A stretch of DNA of 64,000 nt from DASQFQ01 sp963722815 (GCA_963722815.1 CAVROM010000007.1:62001-126000), one strand, 5' to 3'; shown: positions 1 through 8,625, counted from the stretch's first letter. Notes: a model not told the origin generated them from the sequence alone. Numbers and translations: made by a program.

Positions 1-1
1 C

Positions 2-200
2 AAGCGCCCGATGCTGTCCGACCTCCGCGAGTCCGGCGCCGATCGAGCAGGACGCGGACCTGGTGATGTTCATCTACCGCGACGAGTACTACGACGAGGA
101 CTCGGAGGACGAGGGGATGGCCGAGGTCCACATCGCCAAGCACCGCAACGGCGGCCTCGGCACGGTCAAGCTGACGTTCCAGGCCGAGTACCCGCGCTTC
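2..200 (+). CDS. dnaB: DnaB replicative helicase, C-terminal end (5' truncated, frameshifted)
   Basis: The first 200 bases encode the typical end of the DnaB RecA-fold domain. KRPMLSDLRESGA is read in one frame and then IEQDADLVMFIYRDEYY and AEVHIAKHRNG in another, followed by GTVKLTF. The two frames meet at about base 41 (gccgatcgag), where one extra base explains the shift. DnaB unwinds DNA at replication forks. The gene continues upstream of the window. The reading frame does not stop after the DnaB homology but runs on into the loader-like protein that follows. Identity is secure from the motif; the frameshift is probably a consensus error. Confidence 0.8.
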
Positions 201-977
201 ATGTCCTACGTCGGCGAGGAGCACTACTACGTGGCCCCGTGCCCCGACGGCCGCTGCGACGGCTCCGGATTCCTCTACGACGAAGAGACGCGGAGGGCGC
301 GCGACTGCAGCTGCCGGCCCCGCCGGCTCGCCCGTCGCAAGGCGCGCAAGCTCGCGGGCGTGATCCCGCGCCGCTACCAGGGCGTCAGCTTCGACCGCGC
401 GCCGGTCACGCTGATCGAGCCCACCGTCGTGCGCGAGGTCCGCAAGTACGTCGACGGGCTGGAGGGCAACGTCAGCGACGGCAAGGGGATCTGGTTCGAG
501 GGCGACATCGGGACCGGGAAGACCACGCTCGCGATGCTGATCTCGGCCGAGGCGCTGAAGCAGGGGCACTCGGTCGCGATCTACTCGCTGCCGCGCCTGC
601 TCGGCCTCCTCCGCGAGACGTTCGACGACGACTCGGAGGCCAGCCTCTCCACGCTGCTGGAGCGCCTCGCCGCCGTCGAGCTCCTCCACATCGACGACGT
701 CGGCGCCGAGCAGAGCTCGCCGTGGGTGCTCGAGCAGCTCTACACGATCGTCAACACGCGCTACGAGGACGGTCGTGCGGTCGTGCTCACGACGAACCTC
801 AGCCCGCCCGAGCTGCAGGAGCAGATCGGCGAGCGGACGGTCTCGCGGATCACCGAGATGTGCGGCGATCCGCTGCTGCTGAAGGGCACCGACCAGCGCG
901 TCTCGATGCCCGATCCGTTCGCGTCCGACACACCCCTTCCCTACGGCGAGCCCCGCGCGCGTCGCCTCGCCTCCTAG
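63..977 (+). CDS. DnaC/IstB-like AAA+ ATPase, in frame with the DnaB end
   Basis: The residues after the DnaB tail form a complete helicase-loader-like ATPase. A small zinc-binding-like segment (CPDGRCDGSGF ... CSC) is followed by a linker and a AAA+ core with Walker A GDIGTGKTT, Walker B LLHIDDVGAE and a sensor-like VLTTNLS. An independent start would be the ATG at 201. Read literally, bases 42-977 give one DnaB-to-loader polypeptide. Loaders of this family place the replicative helicase on DNA, or act as IstB-type ATPases. purA begins 14 bases downstream on the same strand. The apparent fusion may be real, or a stop codon may have been lost to a base error; the assembly has many. Confidence 0.75.
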   Translation: MMFIYRDEYYDEDSEDEGMAEVHIAKHRNGGLGTVKLTFQAEYPRFMSYVGEEHYYVAPCPDGRCDGSGFLYDEETRRARDCSCRPRRLARRKARKLAGVIPRRYQGVSFDRAPVTLIEPTVVREVRKYVDGLEGNVSDGKGIWFEGDIGTGKTTLAMLISAEALKQGHSVAIYSLPRLLGLLRETFDDDSEASLSTLLERLAAVELLHIDDVGAEQSSPWVLEQLYTIVNTRYEDGRAVVLTTNLSPPELQEQIGERTVSRITEMCGDPLLLKGTDQRVSMPDPFASDTPLPYGEPRARRLAS

Positions 978-991
978 ACTTCACTCACGGC

Positions 992-2314
992 ATGGCCGGC
1001 ACAGTGATCGTGGGCGCCCAATGGGGCGACGAGGGCAAGGGCAAGGTCATCGACCTGCTCGCCGAGCAAGCGGACCTCGTGATCCGCTTCCAGGGCGGCA
1101 ACAACGCCGGCCACACGATCGTCCGCAACGGCGAGAAGTGGGCGTTCCACCTGATCCCGTCCGGGATCCTCTACCCCGGCAAGCTGTGCGCGATCGGCAA
1201 CGGCGTGGTGATCGACCCGAAGGTCCTCACCGGCGAGCTGGAGAACCTGCGCGGCCGCGGGATCGACGTCTCCGGCCTGCGCATCAGCGCCAACGCGCAC
1301 TTGATCATGCCGTACCACCTGATGCTCGACTCGGCGGGCGAGGCGCGGCTCGGCAAGCTCCAGATCGGCACCACCCGCCGCGGCATCGGCCCCTGCTACG
1401 CCGACAAGGCGGCCCGCCTCGGCATCCGCGTCCAGGACCTCCTCGACGAGAAGATCCTCAAGAAGAAGATCCTGCTGGCCATGGAGCCCAAGCGCCAGTC
1501 GCTCCGTCCCTACGCCAAGGCGCCCGAGCTCGATCTGCAGGCGATGACCGACGCCTACCTCACCTACGGCCACCGGATCGAGCAGTACATCACCGACACC
1601 GCGCGCCTCACGTGGGACGTGCTGGACGGCGGCGGCGACGTCCTCTTCGAGGGCGCGCAGGCCACGATGCTCGACATCGACCACGGCACCTATCCGTTCG
1701 TCACCTCCTCCAACCCGGTCGCCGGCAGCGCCTCCACCGGCACCGGCGCCGGCCCGAAGGACATCGACGAGATCTGGGGCATCACGAAGGCCTACGCCAC
1801 CCGCGTCGGCGCCGGCCCGTTCCCGACCGAGCTCGACGGCGAGCTCGGCGACACCCTCCGCGAGGCCGGAGGCGAGTACGGCACCACCACCGGCCGCGCC
1901 CGCCGCGTCGGCTGGATCGATCTGGTCGCCCTCCGCTACGCCGCGCGCCTCAACACGATGACGGCGCTCGCGATCACCAAGCTCGACGTCCTGACCGGTC
2001 TCGGTGCGCTGCGCGTATGCACCGCCTACCGCGGCGCCGAGGAGGCGCGCTTCACGAACTACCCGTACCACCAGACCGTGCTGCACCAGGCGACGGGCGA
2101 GTACGAGGAGCTGCCGGGCTGGGACGAGGACATCTCCGAGGCGCGCGAGGAGGCCGAGCTCCCGCAGGCCGCCCGCGACTACCTCGCGTTCCTCGCCGAC
2201 TTCATCGGCGTCCCGATCGCGCTCGTCGGGGTCGGCCCCGGCCGCGAGCAAGTCATCTGGACCGAGGCCGGCCGCGCCACCGCCGCCGGCCGCCGCGTCG
2301 CCGTGCCTGGCTAG
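992..2314 (+). CDS. purA: Adenylosuccinate synthetase
   Basis: This 440-residue protein catalyses the GTP-dependent joining of IMP and aspartate, the first committed step to AMP. The N-terminus MAGTVIVGAQWGDEGKGK is the family signature containing the catalytic Asp and the P-loop-like GDEGKGK. It is followed by the conserved GGNNAGHT, IGTTRRGIGPCYADK and EYGTTTGRARRVGW blocks. The length matches the family (about 430). The ATG at 992 is chosen because homology starts exactly there, although the frame is open further upstream. The stop codon TAG lies inside the first copy of a hairpin repeat that separates purA from the convergent RDD gene. There is no frameshift in this gene. Confidence 0.97.
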   Translation: MAGTVIVGAQWGDEGKGKVIDLLAEQADLVIRFQGGNNAGHTIVRNGEKWAFHLIPSGILYPGKLCAIGNGVVIDPKVLTGELENLRGRGIDVSGLRISANAHLIMPYHLMLDSAGEARLGKLQIGTTRRGIGPCYADKAARLGIRVQDLLDEKILKKKILLAMEPKRQSLRPYAKAPELDLQAMTDAYLTYGHRIEQYITDTARLTWDVLDGGGDVLFEGAQATMLDIDHGTYPFVTSSNPVAGSASTGTGAGPKDIDEIWGITKAYATRVGAGPFPTELDGELGDTLREAGGEYGTTTGRARRVGWIDLVALRYAARLNTMTALAITKLDVLTGLGALRVCTAYRGAEEARFTNYPYHQTVLHQATGEYEELPGWDEDISEAREEAELPQAARDYLAFLADFIGVPIALVGVGPGREQVIWTEAGRATAAGRRVAVPG

Positions 2315-2386
2315 GCGCCAAGCCAGGCAGCTTGCTGCCTAGCGGGGGGCTAGGCGCCAAGCCAGGCAGCTTGCTGCCTAGCGGGG
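2311..2386. repeat. Tandem hairpin repeat (copies A1 and A2) between convergent genes
   Basis: Two near-identical units, spaced 39 bases apart, fill the purA/RDD gap. Each contains CTAGGCGCCAAGCC followed by a stem AGGCAG, loop CTTG, stem CTGCCT and then AGCGGGG. The outer CTAGGC can also pair with GCCTAG at the far end of the unit. The purA stop TAG is part of unit 1, and the RDD stop (CTA on this strand, 2387-2389) abuts unit 2. Related units lie at 5923, 33961 and 52051. I read these as bidirectional terminators of a dispersed REP-like family. No T-tract follows. Confidence 0.85.
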
Positions 2387-3025
2387 CTAGTCGCGCACCA
2401 CCCGCGTGTCGACCACGAAGTCGTGGAGGCAGCGGTTCTGCTCGTCCCACAGCGGCCAGAGGACGTCGAGCAGGTGCACGATCCCGCCGGTCGCCGCGCC
2501 GGCGATCCCGAACAGGAACCACTTGACGATGACCTCGCGCAGCACCGCGAACCAGAACGTGATCGGCTCGCCCGAAGCGCGTACGACGCGGATGTTCGTG
2601 GCCATCCGCCCGAGCGTCCTGCCGTTGGTGCGGGCCATCATGACCGGCGCGTAGAACAGCGCGGCGACCGCGAGGCACAGGACCCACACGATCCCGGCCG
2701 CGATCAGCGCGGCCCAGCCGGCGTCGGTGTCGACCGTCAGCCCGGCCGCGACCAGCGGCAGGAAGAGGATGAGGGCGCCGACGCCGACGATCAGCCCGTC
2801 GATGAGGTAGGCGCCCACGCGCGACCACCAGCCCGCGAGCACGAACTGCCCGCCGAAGGTGGTCGGCTGCTGCCCGAAGGCCGGAGCCACCGGGCCGCCG
2901 GCGCCGGGCGGTGGGGGAGACGTGTAGCCGGGCAGGCCGGACTCGTGCGGCGGGGCATCGGTGGTACCGCCGCCGAGGGGGTCGCCGGAGGTCAGGCCGC
3001 CGGACTCGCCAGGTCGGTCGCTCAT
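2387..3025 (-). CDS. RDD-family integral membrane protein
   Basis: A 212-residue protein. The first 60 residues are a Pro/Gly-rich cytoplasmic tail, followed by the RDD domain: WSRVGAYLIDGLIVGVGALILF carries the Arg/Asp hallmark of TM1, there is a second hydrophobic pair around residues 100-130, and then NGRTLGRMATNIRVV and a C-terminal helix pair. RDD proteins are small membrane proteins of generally unknown transport or stress function. The ATG at 3025 is the only plausible start. Its stop TAG abuts the hairpin repeat. It lies just downstream of the nucleotide-sugar operon on the same strand, 9 bases from the acetyltransferase stop. Confidence 0.88.
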   Translation of the reverse strand: MSDRPGESGGLTSGDPLGGGTTDAPPHESGLPGYTSPPPPGAGGPVAPAFGQQPTTFGGQFVLAGWWSRVGAYLIDGLIVGVGALILFLPLVAAGLTVDTDAGWAALIAAGIVWVLCLAVAALFYAPVMMARTNGRTLGRMATNIRVVRASGEPITFWFAVLREVIVKWFLFGIAGAATGGIVHLLDVLWPLWDEQNRCLHDFVVDTRVVRD

Positions 3026-3034
3026 CCGCGGACC

Positions 3035-3743
3035 CTAACGCCAGCGTTCGAGCAGGTCCTCGTCCGGCACCTCGCGCACCACGCGCGCCGGAACGCCCAT
3101 CGCGACGCCGCGCGGCGGGATGTCGCGCGCGACCACCGCGCCGGCGGCGATGAACGCCTCCTCGCCGATCGCGACCCCGGGGCACAGCACGACGCCGCCG
3201 CCGACGCGGCACGCGCGCCGCAGCAGCGCGCCCTCCATCGGCGAGTCCGGCGGGTGGCGGGCCATCGTCGAGTCGTTGGTGGTCGTCACGCCCGGGCCGA
3301 CGAACACGTCGTCCTCGATCACGGTGCCGGCGGTGATGTAGACGTCGGTCTGGATCCGCACCCGCGCGCCGATCGTCACGTCGTTGTCGATCGCGCGACC
3401 CGCGCCCGACCACGCTCTTGGGACCCAGCACGGCGCGCTCGCGCACGAACGCCTGGTCGCCGACGATCGCGCCCTCGCCGAGCGACGCGCCGGCGAACAC
3501 GATCGCCCCCGCGCAGACCACCGCGCCGGGTGAGAGCACCAGCGGCGGCGGCGCGTCGCGCGGGGCGCTGGAGTGCGCCGCGAGCTTCGGCGGCTTGCCG
3601 AGCACCACGCGGTCCTGGATCACGCACCCGGCGCCGACCTGCGTGCCGGGATGGATCACGACGTACGCGCCGAGCTGGACGTCGTCGGGCAGCTCCACGC
3701 CCTCGCCGAGGATCAGCCCGGGCGCTCGGTCAGATGGCTGCAC
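3035..3743 (-). CDS. Hexapeptide-repeat N-acetyltransferase (WbpD-like), frameshifted
   Basis: A left-handed beta-helix acetyltransferase. The N-terminal half (LGAYVVIHPGTQVGAGC, VLSPGAVVCAGAIVFAGA) and C-terminal half (TIGARVRIQTDVYI, GVTTTNDSTMARHP, MGVPARVVREV) are in different frames, joined near 3395-3405 (a cgatcg context) by one extra base. The NDSTMARHP block is characteristic of acetyltransferases acting on UDP-3-amino sugars (WbpD/WlbB type, UDP-GlcNAc(3NH2)A). The gene overlaps the oxidoreductase by 14 bases, so it is the third gene of the wecB operon. The missing pathway partners (UDP-GlcNAc dehydrogenase, 3-aminotransferase) are not in this window, so the exact substrate is inferred. 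Confidence 0.85.
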
Positions 3744-4734
3744 CCTGCTCCCTTCTGCTCGCGTCCAGCCGCCCCTGCAGCCCTTCCAGCACCCGCACCA
3801 CGCGCAGCCCGCTGGCGCCGTCGGAGAGCGGCTGCCGGCCTTCGCGGACGCACTCGATGAAGTGCTCGCACTCGATCCGCAGCGGCTCGCGGTTCGGGAT
3901 CTGCGGGCTCCAGATGTCTCCCGACCGGGTGATGTACTCGCCGTAGGAGCCGGTGTCCTCGTCGAAGCCCTTGTCGTAGATCGTGACCTTGCGCTCGATG
4001 TCCATGTCGTCGAAGGTCGCCATCCGCTTCGAGCCGACGACCGTGAAGCGCCGCTCCTTGTGGGGGTCGAGCCAGGACAGGTGGAGGTGCGCGGCGCGGC
4101 CGGAGGGGAAGCGCAGGTAGCCGAACACGACGTCCTCGATCCCCGGCTGCGTGTAGGACTCGCCGCGCGCGTCGAGCTCGTAGGGCTCCTCGTCGGCCAG
4201 GTGGAGGACGACCGAGACGTCGTGAGCGCCGAGCGACCACAGCGCGTTCTCGTCCGCTCGCAGCTTCCCGAGGTTGAGGCGGTTGGAGTAGATGTAGTGG
4301 ATGTCGCCGAGCTCGCCGGAGTCGGCGATCTCCTTCAGCTTCGCGACGCCCGGGTGGTACTCGAGCAGGTGGCCGACCATCAGCGTCCGCCCGCTCTCCT
4401 CCGCCGCGGCGACCGCCCGCTCCGCGTCGGCGACCGACTGCGCCAGCGGCTTCTCGACGAAGCAGTGCTTGCCGGCGCGCAGGACGCGCTCGGCGAGCGC
4501 GGCGTGGCTGGGCACGGGGGTGGCGAGGACGACGGCGTCGAGCTCCTCGTCGGCGAGCAGGTCCTCCAGCTCGCCGGTGAAGCGCGCGCTCGGGAACGTG
4601 CGCGCGTAACGCTCGCGCGCCGCCTCGGACGCGTCGCAGCACCAGGTCAGCTCGCAGCCCGGGAGGGCAGCGAAGTTGCGCGCCAGGTTCGGGCCCCAGT
4701 AGCCGAGGCCCGCGACGCCCAGTCGGATCGTCAC
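3730..4734 (-). CDS. Gfo/Idh/MocA-family NAD(P)-dependent sugar oxidoreductase (WbpB-like)
   Basis: A 334-residue protein with an N-terminal Rossmann fold (LGVAGLGYWGPNLARNF), the family EKP motif (CFVEKPLAQS) that positions the catalytic lysine, and the GHLLEYHPGV and GAHDVSV segments seen in UDP-GlcNAcA 3-dehydrogenases (WbpB/WlbA). It would oxidise C3 of a UDP-hexuronate before amination. The GTG start at 4734 overlaps the wecB stop (GTGA), and its own end overlaps the acetyltransferase start, showing a coupled operon. No frameshift is seen. Family assignment is strong; the substrate is inferred from its neighbours. Confidence 0.88.
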   Translation of the reverse strand: MTIRLGVAGLGYWGPNLARNFAALPGCELTWCCDASEAARERYARTFPSARFTGELEDLLADEELDAVVLATPVPSHAALAERVLRAGKHCFVEKPLAQSVADAERAVAAAEESGRTLMVGHLLEYHPGVAKLKEIADSGELGDIHYIYSNRLNLGKLRADENALWSLGAHDVSVVLHLADEEPYELDARGESYTQPGIEDVVFGYLRFPSGRAAHLHLSWLDPHKERRFTVVGSKRMATFDDMDIERKVTIYDKGFDEDTGSYGEYITRSGDIWSPQIPNREPLRIECEHFIECVREGRQPLSDGASGLRVVRVLEGLQGRLDASRREQGAAI

Positions 4735-5782
4735 CCCTGCATCCTAAGCGCGGCCACGACGCGTTCGCCCGCCCGCCCGTCGCCGTAGAGCGGCGGCCGC
4801 TCGGCCGGGCGGCTCGCGCTCGAGCGCGGCCAGCGCGGCGGCGGCGTCGAGGTCGACCAGCACGTTCCAGCCCGCCTCGATCGTCTCGGTCCACTCGGTG
4901 GTGGAGCGCAGCGTGATGCACGGGCGTCCCGGCCAGGTAGGCCTCCTTCTGGACGCCGCCGGAGTCGGTCAGCACCGCGCGCGCGTGCTGCAGGAGCGCG
5001 GTGAACTCGAGGTAGCCGAGCGGCGGGCTGAGCGGCAGCCGGTCGAGCAGGCCGGCGGCGTCCAGCCGCGCGCGCGTCCGCGGGTGCACCGGGAAGACGA
5101 CCGGCAGCGGGAGCGCCTCGATCAGCTCCACCAGCCGCTCCAGGCGCGCGGGGTCGTCGACGTTGCCGGCCCGGTGGGCGGTCACGAGCACGAACTCGCC
5201 CGCGGTCACCCCGTGGGTCTCGAGGATCTCGGTGCGGTCGGCCGCGCTCGGGCCGAGCAGCAGCGCGACGTCGACCATCACGTCGCCGACCACCTCGATC
5301 CGGCCGGCCACCCGCTCCGCGCGCAGGTTCAGCGCCGCCGCCTCGGACGAGCACAGCAGCAGCGACGACGCGTGGTCGGTCAGCACGCGGTTGAGCTCCT
5401 CCGGCATCGTGCGGTCGAACGAGCGCATGCCGGCCTCGACGTGCGCGACCGGGATCTGAGCCTGGGCGGCGGCCAGCGCGCCCGCCAGCGTCGAGTTCGT
5501 GTCGCCGTAGACGAGCACCAGGTCGGGGCGCTCGCTCGCCAGCAGGCCCTCGAGCGCCTCGAGCATGCGCGCGGTCTGGGCCGTGTTGGAGCCGCCGCCG
5601 AGCTCGAGGTGGTGCTCGGGCCGCGGCAGGCCGAGCTCGGTGAAGAAGATCTGGGAGAGCTCCTCGTCGTAGTGCTGGCCGGTGTGGACCAGCACCTCCT
5701 CCGCTTCCTCGCGCAGCCGGTGGGACACCGCCGCCGCCTTGATGAACTGCGGCCGGTTCCCGACGACGGTTAGAACCCGCAC
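4731..5782 (-). CDS. wecB: UDP-N-acetylglucosamine 2-epimerase, frameshifted
   Basis: Interconverts UDP-GlcNAc and UDP-ManNAc. The N-terminal 270 residues are intact: VVGNRPQFIKAAAVS, HTGQHYDEELSQIFF, LVYGDTNSTLAGALAA, HVEAGMRSFDRTMPEE and LTDSGGVQKEAYLAGTP. Two single-base insertions then break the C-terminus, at about 4925 (before the expected CITLRSTTEW) and about 4805. The natural end AERPPLYGDGRAGERVVAALR terminates at 4731. This is the first gene of the nucleotide-sugar operon with the two genes downstream. The start at 5782 is supported by the family N-terminus. The errors look like sequencing artefacts because both flanks remain conserved. Confidence 0.9.
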
Positions 5783-5809
5783 GTTTTCGGGGATAAAGGT
5801 GTAACTGAC

Positions 5810-5926
5810 ATGGTGTCACTCCTGACCGGCATTCGCGGAACCGTACAAGGCGTCATCGGCGCCACCGACCACGTCCTGTGGTGGGTCAGCTGGCACACGG
5901 GGGCCGACGGCTCCCGCGACCGCTAG
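5810..5926 (+). CDS. Possible small protein (38 aa), unknown function
   Basis: An ATG-started frame of 38 codons with an AAAGGTG sequence about eight bases upstream. The product begins MVSLLTGIRGTVQGVIGATD and then has a Trp-rich stretch (VLWWVSW), so it could be a small membrane-associated peptide. Its TAG stop lies inside hairpin-repeat copy B. In the three other copies the repeat sits between convergent genes, and this ORF would make this locus convergent too (with the lyase at 5969). That context is the main support. No homologue is recognised, and it may be spurious. Confidence 0.35.
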   Translation: MVSLLTGIRGTVQGVIGATDHVLWWVSWHTGADGSRDR

Positions 5927-5960
5927 GCGCCAAGCCAGGCAGCTCGCTGCCTAGCGGCGG
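5923..5960. repeat. Hairpin repeat copy B
   Basis: CTAGGCGCCAAGCC followed by AGGCAG-CTCG-CTGCCT and AGCGG, matching the units at 2311-2386 with one change in the loop (CTCG for CTTG). It lies between a possible small + strand ORF, whose TAG stop it supplies, and the end of the aminotransferase-fold lyase on the - strand. Probably a bidirectional terminator-like element. Confidence 0.8.
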
Positions 5961-5968
5961 GTCAAGCG

Positions 5969-6758
5969 TTAGACCTGCGCAGCCGCCAGCTCGCGCTCCA
6001 CGCGCGCCTGGAAGCGCGCGTGAGCCGCCTGCGTCACCGGCCCCGGCGCGGCCGGGAGCTCGATGTCGTCGATCGCCGCGATCGGCATGACCTCGCGGAC
6101 GGTCGAGGCGATGAAGGCCTCCTCGGCGGCGCGCAGGTCGTCGAGCGTGCACGAGCACTGCGCGACCTCGCACTCCTCCAGCAGCCGTGCGCGGGTGATC
6201 GAGGCGAGGATGCGGTCCTCCAGCGGCGGCGTGAAGAGCTGGCCGCCCTCGACCCAGAAGAACGTCCACGTCGGGCCCTCCAGCACGCGGCCGTGGGGCG
6301 TCACGAGCAGCGCCTCGTCGTAGCCGCGCTCCTTGGCGAGCCGCCCGGCGAGCATGTTGCCGGCGTAGGAGAGCGTCTTGAGCCCGTCGAGGATCCGGCC
6401 GGGGGCGAACGACACCGTGGCCACGCGCGACACCGGCGGCCGCTGCGGGAGCGGCTCGACGATCTGGATCCGCCGCCCGCCGCGGGTGAGGACGATGCGC
6501 AGGAGTCCGTCGACCGGACCGGCGGCGTCGAGCAGGGCTGCAAGCTCCGTTGCGAGCGCGTCGTGGTCGGCCTCCAAGACGCAGGCCCTCGCACGAGTGC
6601 CGCAGGCGGTCGAGGTGGTCCTGCAGCGCGAAGGCCCGGCCGCCGTAGAGGCGCATGACCTCGAACGCGCCGTCGCCGCGCAGCAGGCCCTCGTCGGTGA
6701 TGGAGATGCGGGCGTCGGCCACAGGTCCGACCTGGCCGTCGATGGACGCAAGTGCCAT
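5969..6758 (-). CDS. Class IV PLP aminotransferase-fold enzyme (PabC/IlvE-like), frameshifted
   Basis: The N-terminus MALASIDGQVGPVADARISI, then DEGLLRGDGAFEVMRLYGG and FALQDHLDRL, is the family start. The remainder (LRIVLTRGG, the PLP-lysine block GLKTLSYAGNM, GYDEALLVTPHGRVLEGPT, ILASITRARLLE, EEAFIASTVREVMPI) is in another frame. One extra T near 6575 (CGTCTTGGAG) explains the shift. The family contains 4-amino-4-deoxychorismate lyase (folate), branched-chain aminotransferase and D-amino-acid aminotransferase. The length of about 262 and lack of BCAT-specific motifs favour PabC, but this is not certain. It is convergent with the small ORF across repeat B. Confidence 0.85.
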
Positions 6759-6781
6759 TTGCTGCGAGGCTACCGGACCTC

Positions 6782-7151
6782 ATGACCGCGACCCCCGCCA
6801 GCCACCCGTTCGAGATCCGCGAGCACGACGCGGACGGCGTGCACGTCGTCGCCGATCCGCGGCGAGCTCGACCTCGCCACCGCGCCGCGGCTGGCCGTCC
6901 GCATCGACGGCGCGCGGCAGGCCGGCGCGCGGCGGCTGGTGGTCGACCTCACGGCGGCCGAGTTCTGCGATTCGACGGGCCTGCGCGCGCTGGTCGGGTG
7001 CCGCCGCGAGGTGGTCGCGGGCGGAGGCCGGATGGCCGTCGCCGTGCTGGAGGACAGCGCGGTCGCCCGCATGTTCGCGCTCGCGGGCGCCCACGAGCTG
7101 ATGCCGGTCTACGACCGCCTCGAGCCCGCCCTGGCCGCGCTGGCCCCCTGA
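6782..7151 (+). CDS. STAS-domain anti-sigma factor antagonist, frameshifted
   Basis: A single STAS domain of about 122 residues. N-terminal HPFEIREHDADGVHVVA continues, after one extra base at a gccgatccgc site near 6860, into IRGELDLATAPRLAV. It ends with LVVDLTAAEFCDSTGLRALV, where the serine of the DSTG motif is the phosphorylation site recognised by anti-sigma kinases, and then RMFALAGAHELMPVYD. SpoIIAA/RsbV-like proteins bind an RsbW-type kinase and thereby free an alternative sigma factor. No kinase gene is nearby, so the partner is unknown. The stop overlaps the start region of the transporter gene. Confidence 0.88.
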
Positions 7152-7966
7152 GTTCCGCAGCCGTCCTCCTCGCGCTGGGCGCCGCGGTCCTGCACGCGGC
7201 GTGGACGCTGCTGCTCGCCCGCGCGCCGGACACGGACGCGGCGACCGCCGCGGCGCTCGCGATCGCGGTGGTGGTGTTCGCTCCGTTCGCAGCACTGGGC
7301 TGGGACGTGGAGGGTGCCGCGGTGCCGTACATCGCGCTCTCGGCGGTGTTCGAGATCGGCTTCTTCGCGATGCTCGCGCTCGCGCTGCGCTCCGGCGAGG
7401 TCGGGCTCGTCTACCCGCTGTCGCGCGGCGTGGCGCCGGTGCTGGTGCTGCTGGTGGGCGTCGTCGCGCTCGGCACGCACGTCAGCGCCGCGCAGGCGGT
7501 CGGGGTCGGCGTGATCGCCGCGGGCGTGCTGCTCGCGCGCGGGATCGACGGCCGCGCGAACGCGCGCGACACCAGCTACGCGCTCGCCTGCGGCGCCTGC
7601 ATCGCGGGCTACACGCTGACCGACTCGTACGGGCTCGACCACGCCGCGCCGGTGCCCTACCTGTGGTGCGTGCTGATCCCGGTCGTGCTCGTGTACGTGC
7701 CGGTCGTGGCGCGGGTGCGCGGGGGCGTCCGGCGGGCCGCGACGCCGCGGATCGGGATCGCGGCGCTGTGCATCTTCGGCGCCTACGCGCTGGTGCTGGC
7801 CGCGCTCGAGCGCGCGCCGGCAGCGCCGGTCGCGGCGTTGCGGGAGACGAGCGTGGTGTTCGCGACCGCGTACGCCGCGCTCTTCCTCGGCGAGCCCGCC
7901 GGCGCGCGGCGGATCGCGGGCGCGACCGTCGTGGTGGCGGGGATCACGGTGCTGGCGCTGGCGTGA
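7148..7966 (+). CDS. EamA/DMT-superfamily membrane transporter
   Basis: About 272 residues with eight to ten hydrophobic segments in two EamA-like halves: AAVLLALGAAVLHAAWTLLL, then GLVYPLSRGVAPVLVLLVGV and, in the second half, AALCIFGAYALVLAALE and PVAALRETSVVFATAYAALF. The SRG and PVAALRE blocks are typical of drug/metabolite exporters. No ATG or GTG precedes the first helix in frame. A CTG at 7148 overlapping the STAS stop (CTGA) is the best available start, so the start is uncertain. The 3' end overlaps the convergent membrane protein by 23 bases. Substrate unknown. Confidence 0.83.
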   Translation: MSSAAVLLALGAAVLHAAWTLLLARAPDTDAATAAALAIAVVVFAPFAALGWDVEGAAVPYIALSAVFEIGFFAMLALALRSGEVGLVYPLSRGVAPVLVLLVGVVALGTHVSAAQAVGVGVIAAGVLLARGIDGRANARDTSYALACGACIAGYTLTDSYGLDHAAPVPYLWCVLIPVVLVYVPVVARVRGGVRRAATPRIGIAALCIFGAYALVLAALERAPAAPVAALRETSVVFATAYAALFLGEPAGARRIAGATVVVAGITVLALA

Positions 7967-8607
7967 GGCCGACCGAGCTCTCGCCGCGGCGCAGCAGCCG
8001 CACCGCCAGCGCGCCCGCGGCCAGCATGCCGATCGCCCCGAACGAGACCTGCAGGGAGAGCACGCCCTCCTCGGTCCAGTAGACGTCGTCGAGCTCGAGC
8101 AGCAGTGCCGCCTCGTCGAGCACGAGCGCCGCGCCGGCGCCGAACGGCAGCGCGAGCCAGCGGTCGAGCTGCTTGCTGCGGACGCCGATCGAGGTCCCGC
8201 CCGAGGCCAGCGCGAGCACGATGCCGGGCACGAAGTGGTGGACGCGCTTGTCCGCGATCACGAAGTCGCGCAGGACGCCGTGGCCCTGCCCCGAGCGGAT
8301 CAGCGCGGTCGTCGCGCGCGTGAGGCCGAACGTGACCGTGAACGAGGCGAGCAGGTTGAAGACGGCGTTCTCGCGGTCGGAGACGGCCCTGTAGCCCTCG
8401 CGCACGACGGCGAGCGTCTCGCAGCGTGGCCGTCCCGGCCGCCTCGAGCAGCTCGTTGACGTCCTCGGTCTCGGTCGGCAGCTCGGCCGAGCCGCGCCGC
8501 CACACCCGCGCCAGCTCGACCACGCCGGTGCCGATCGCCGCGCTGACCGCGACCACGCCCATCGCCTTGGTGCGGCGATCGAGCTTGAGCGCGCGGCGGT
8601 TGGGCAT
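7944..8607 (-). CDS. Conserved integral membrane protein of unknown function, frameshifted
   Basis: Roughly 220 residues. The N-terminal part (MPNRRALKLDRRTKAMGVV, one helix) and the C-terminal part (REGYRAVSDRENAVFNLLAS, VTFGLTRATTALIRSG, DKRVHHFVPGIVLALASGG, LPFGAGAALVLDEAALLLEL, YWTEEGVLSLQVSFGAIGM) are joined by removing one C near 8420. The second part has four hydrophobic segments with conserved His and acidic residues inside the membrane (HHFVPG, LDEAALLL). I recognise it as a conserved actinobacterial membrane protein but know no function. Its 3' end overlaps the EamA gene. Confidence 0.75.
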
Positions 8608-8625
8608 GCCGCGGTCCCTACCCGC

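Noticed and set aside
974..2251. Long open frames antisense to purA, glgP, hemB, ABC genes, dnaA and others
   Set aside because: In this high-G+C sequence antisense frames stay open by chance. They have repetitive Arg/Ala/Gly or Asp/Glu/Val composition and no recognisable domains, while the opposite strand encodes clear families.
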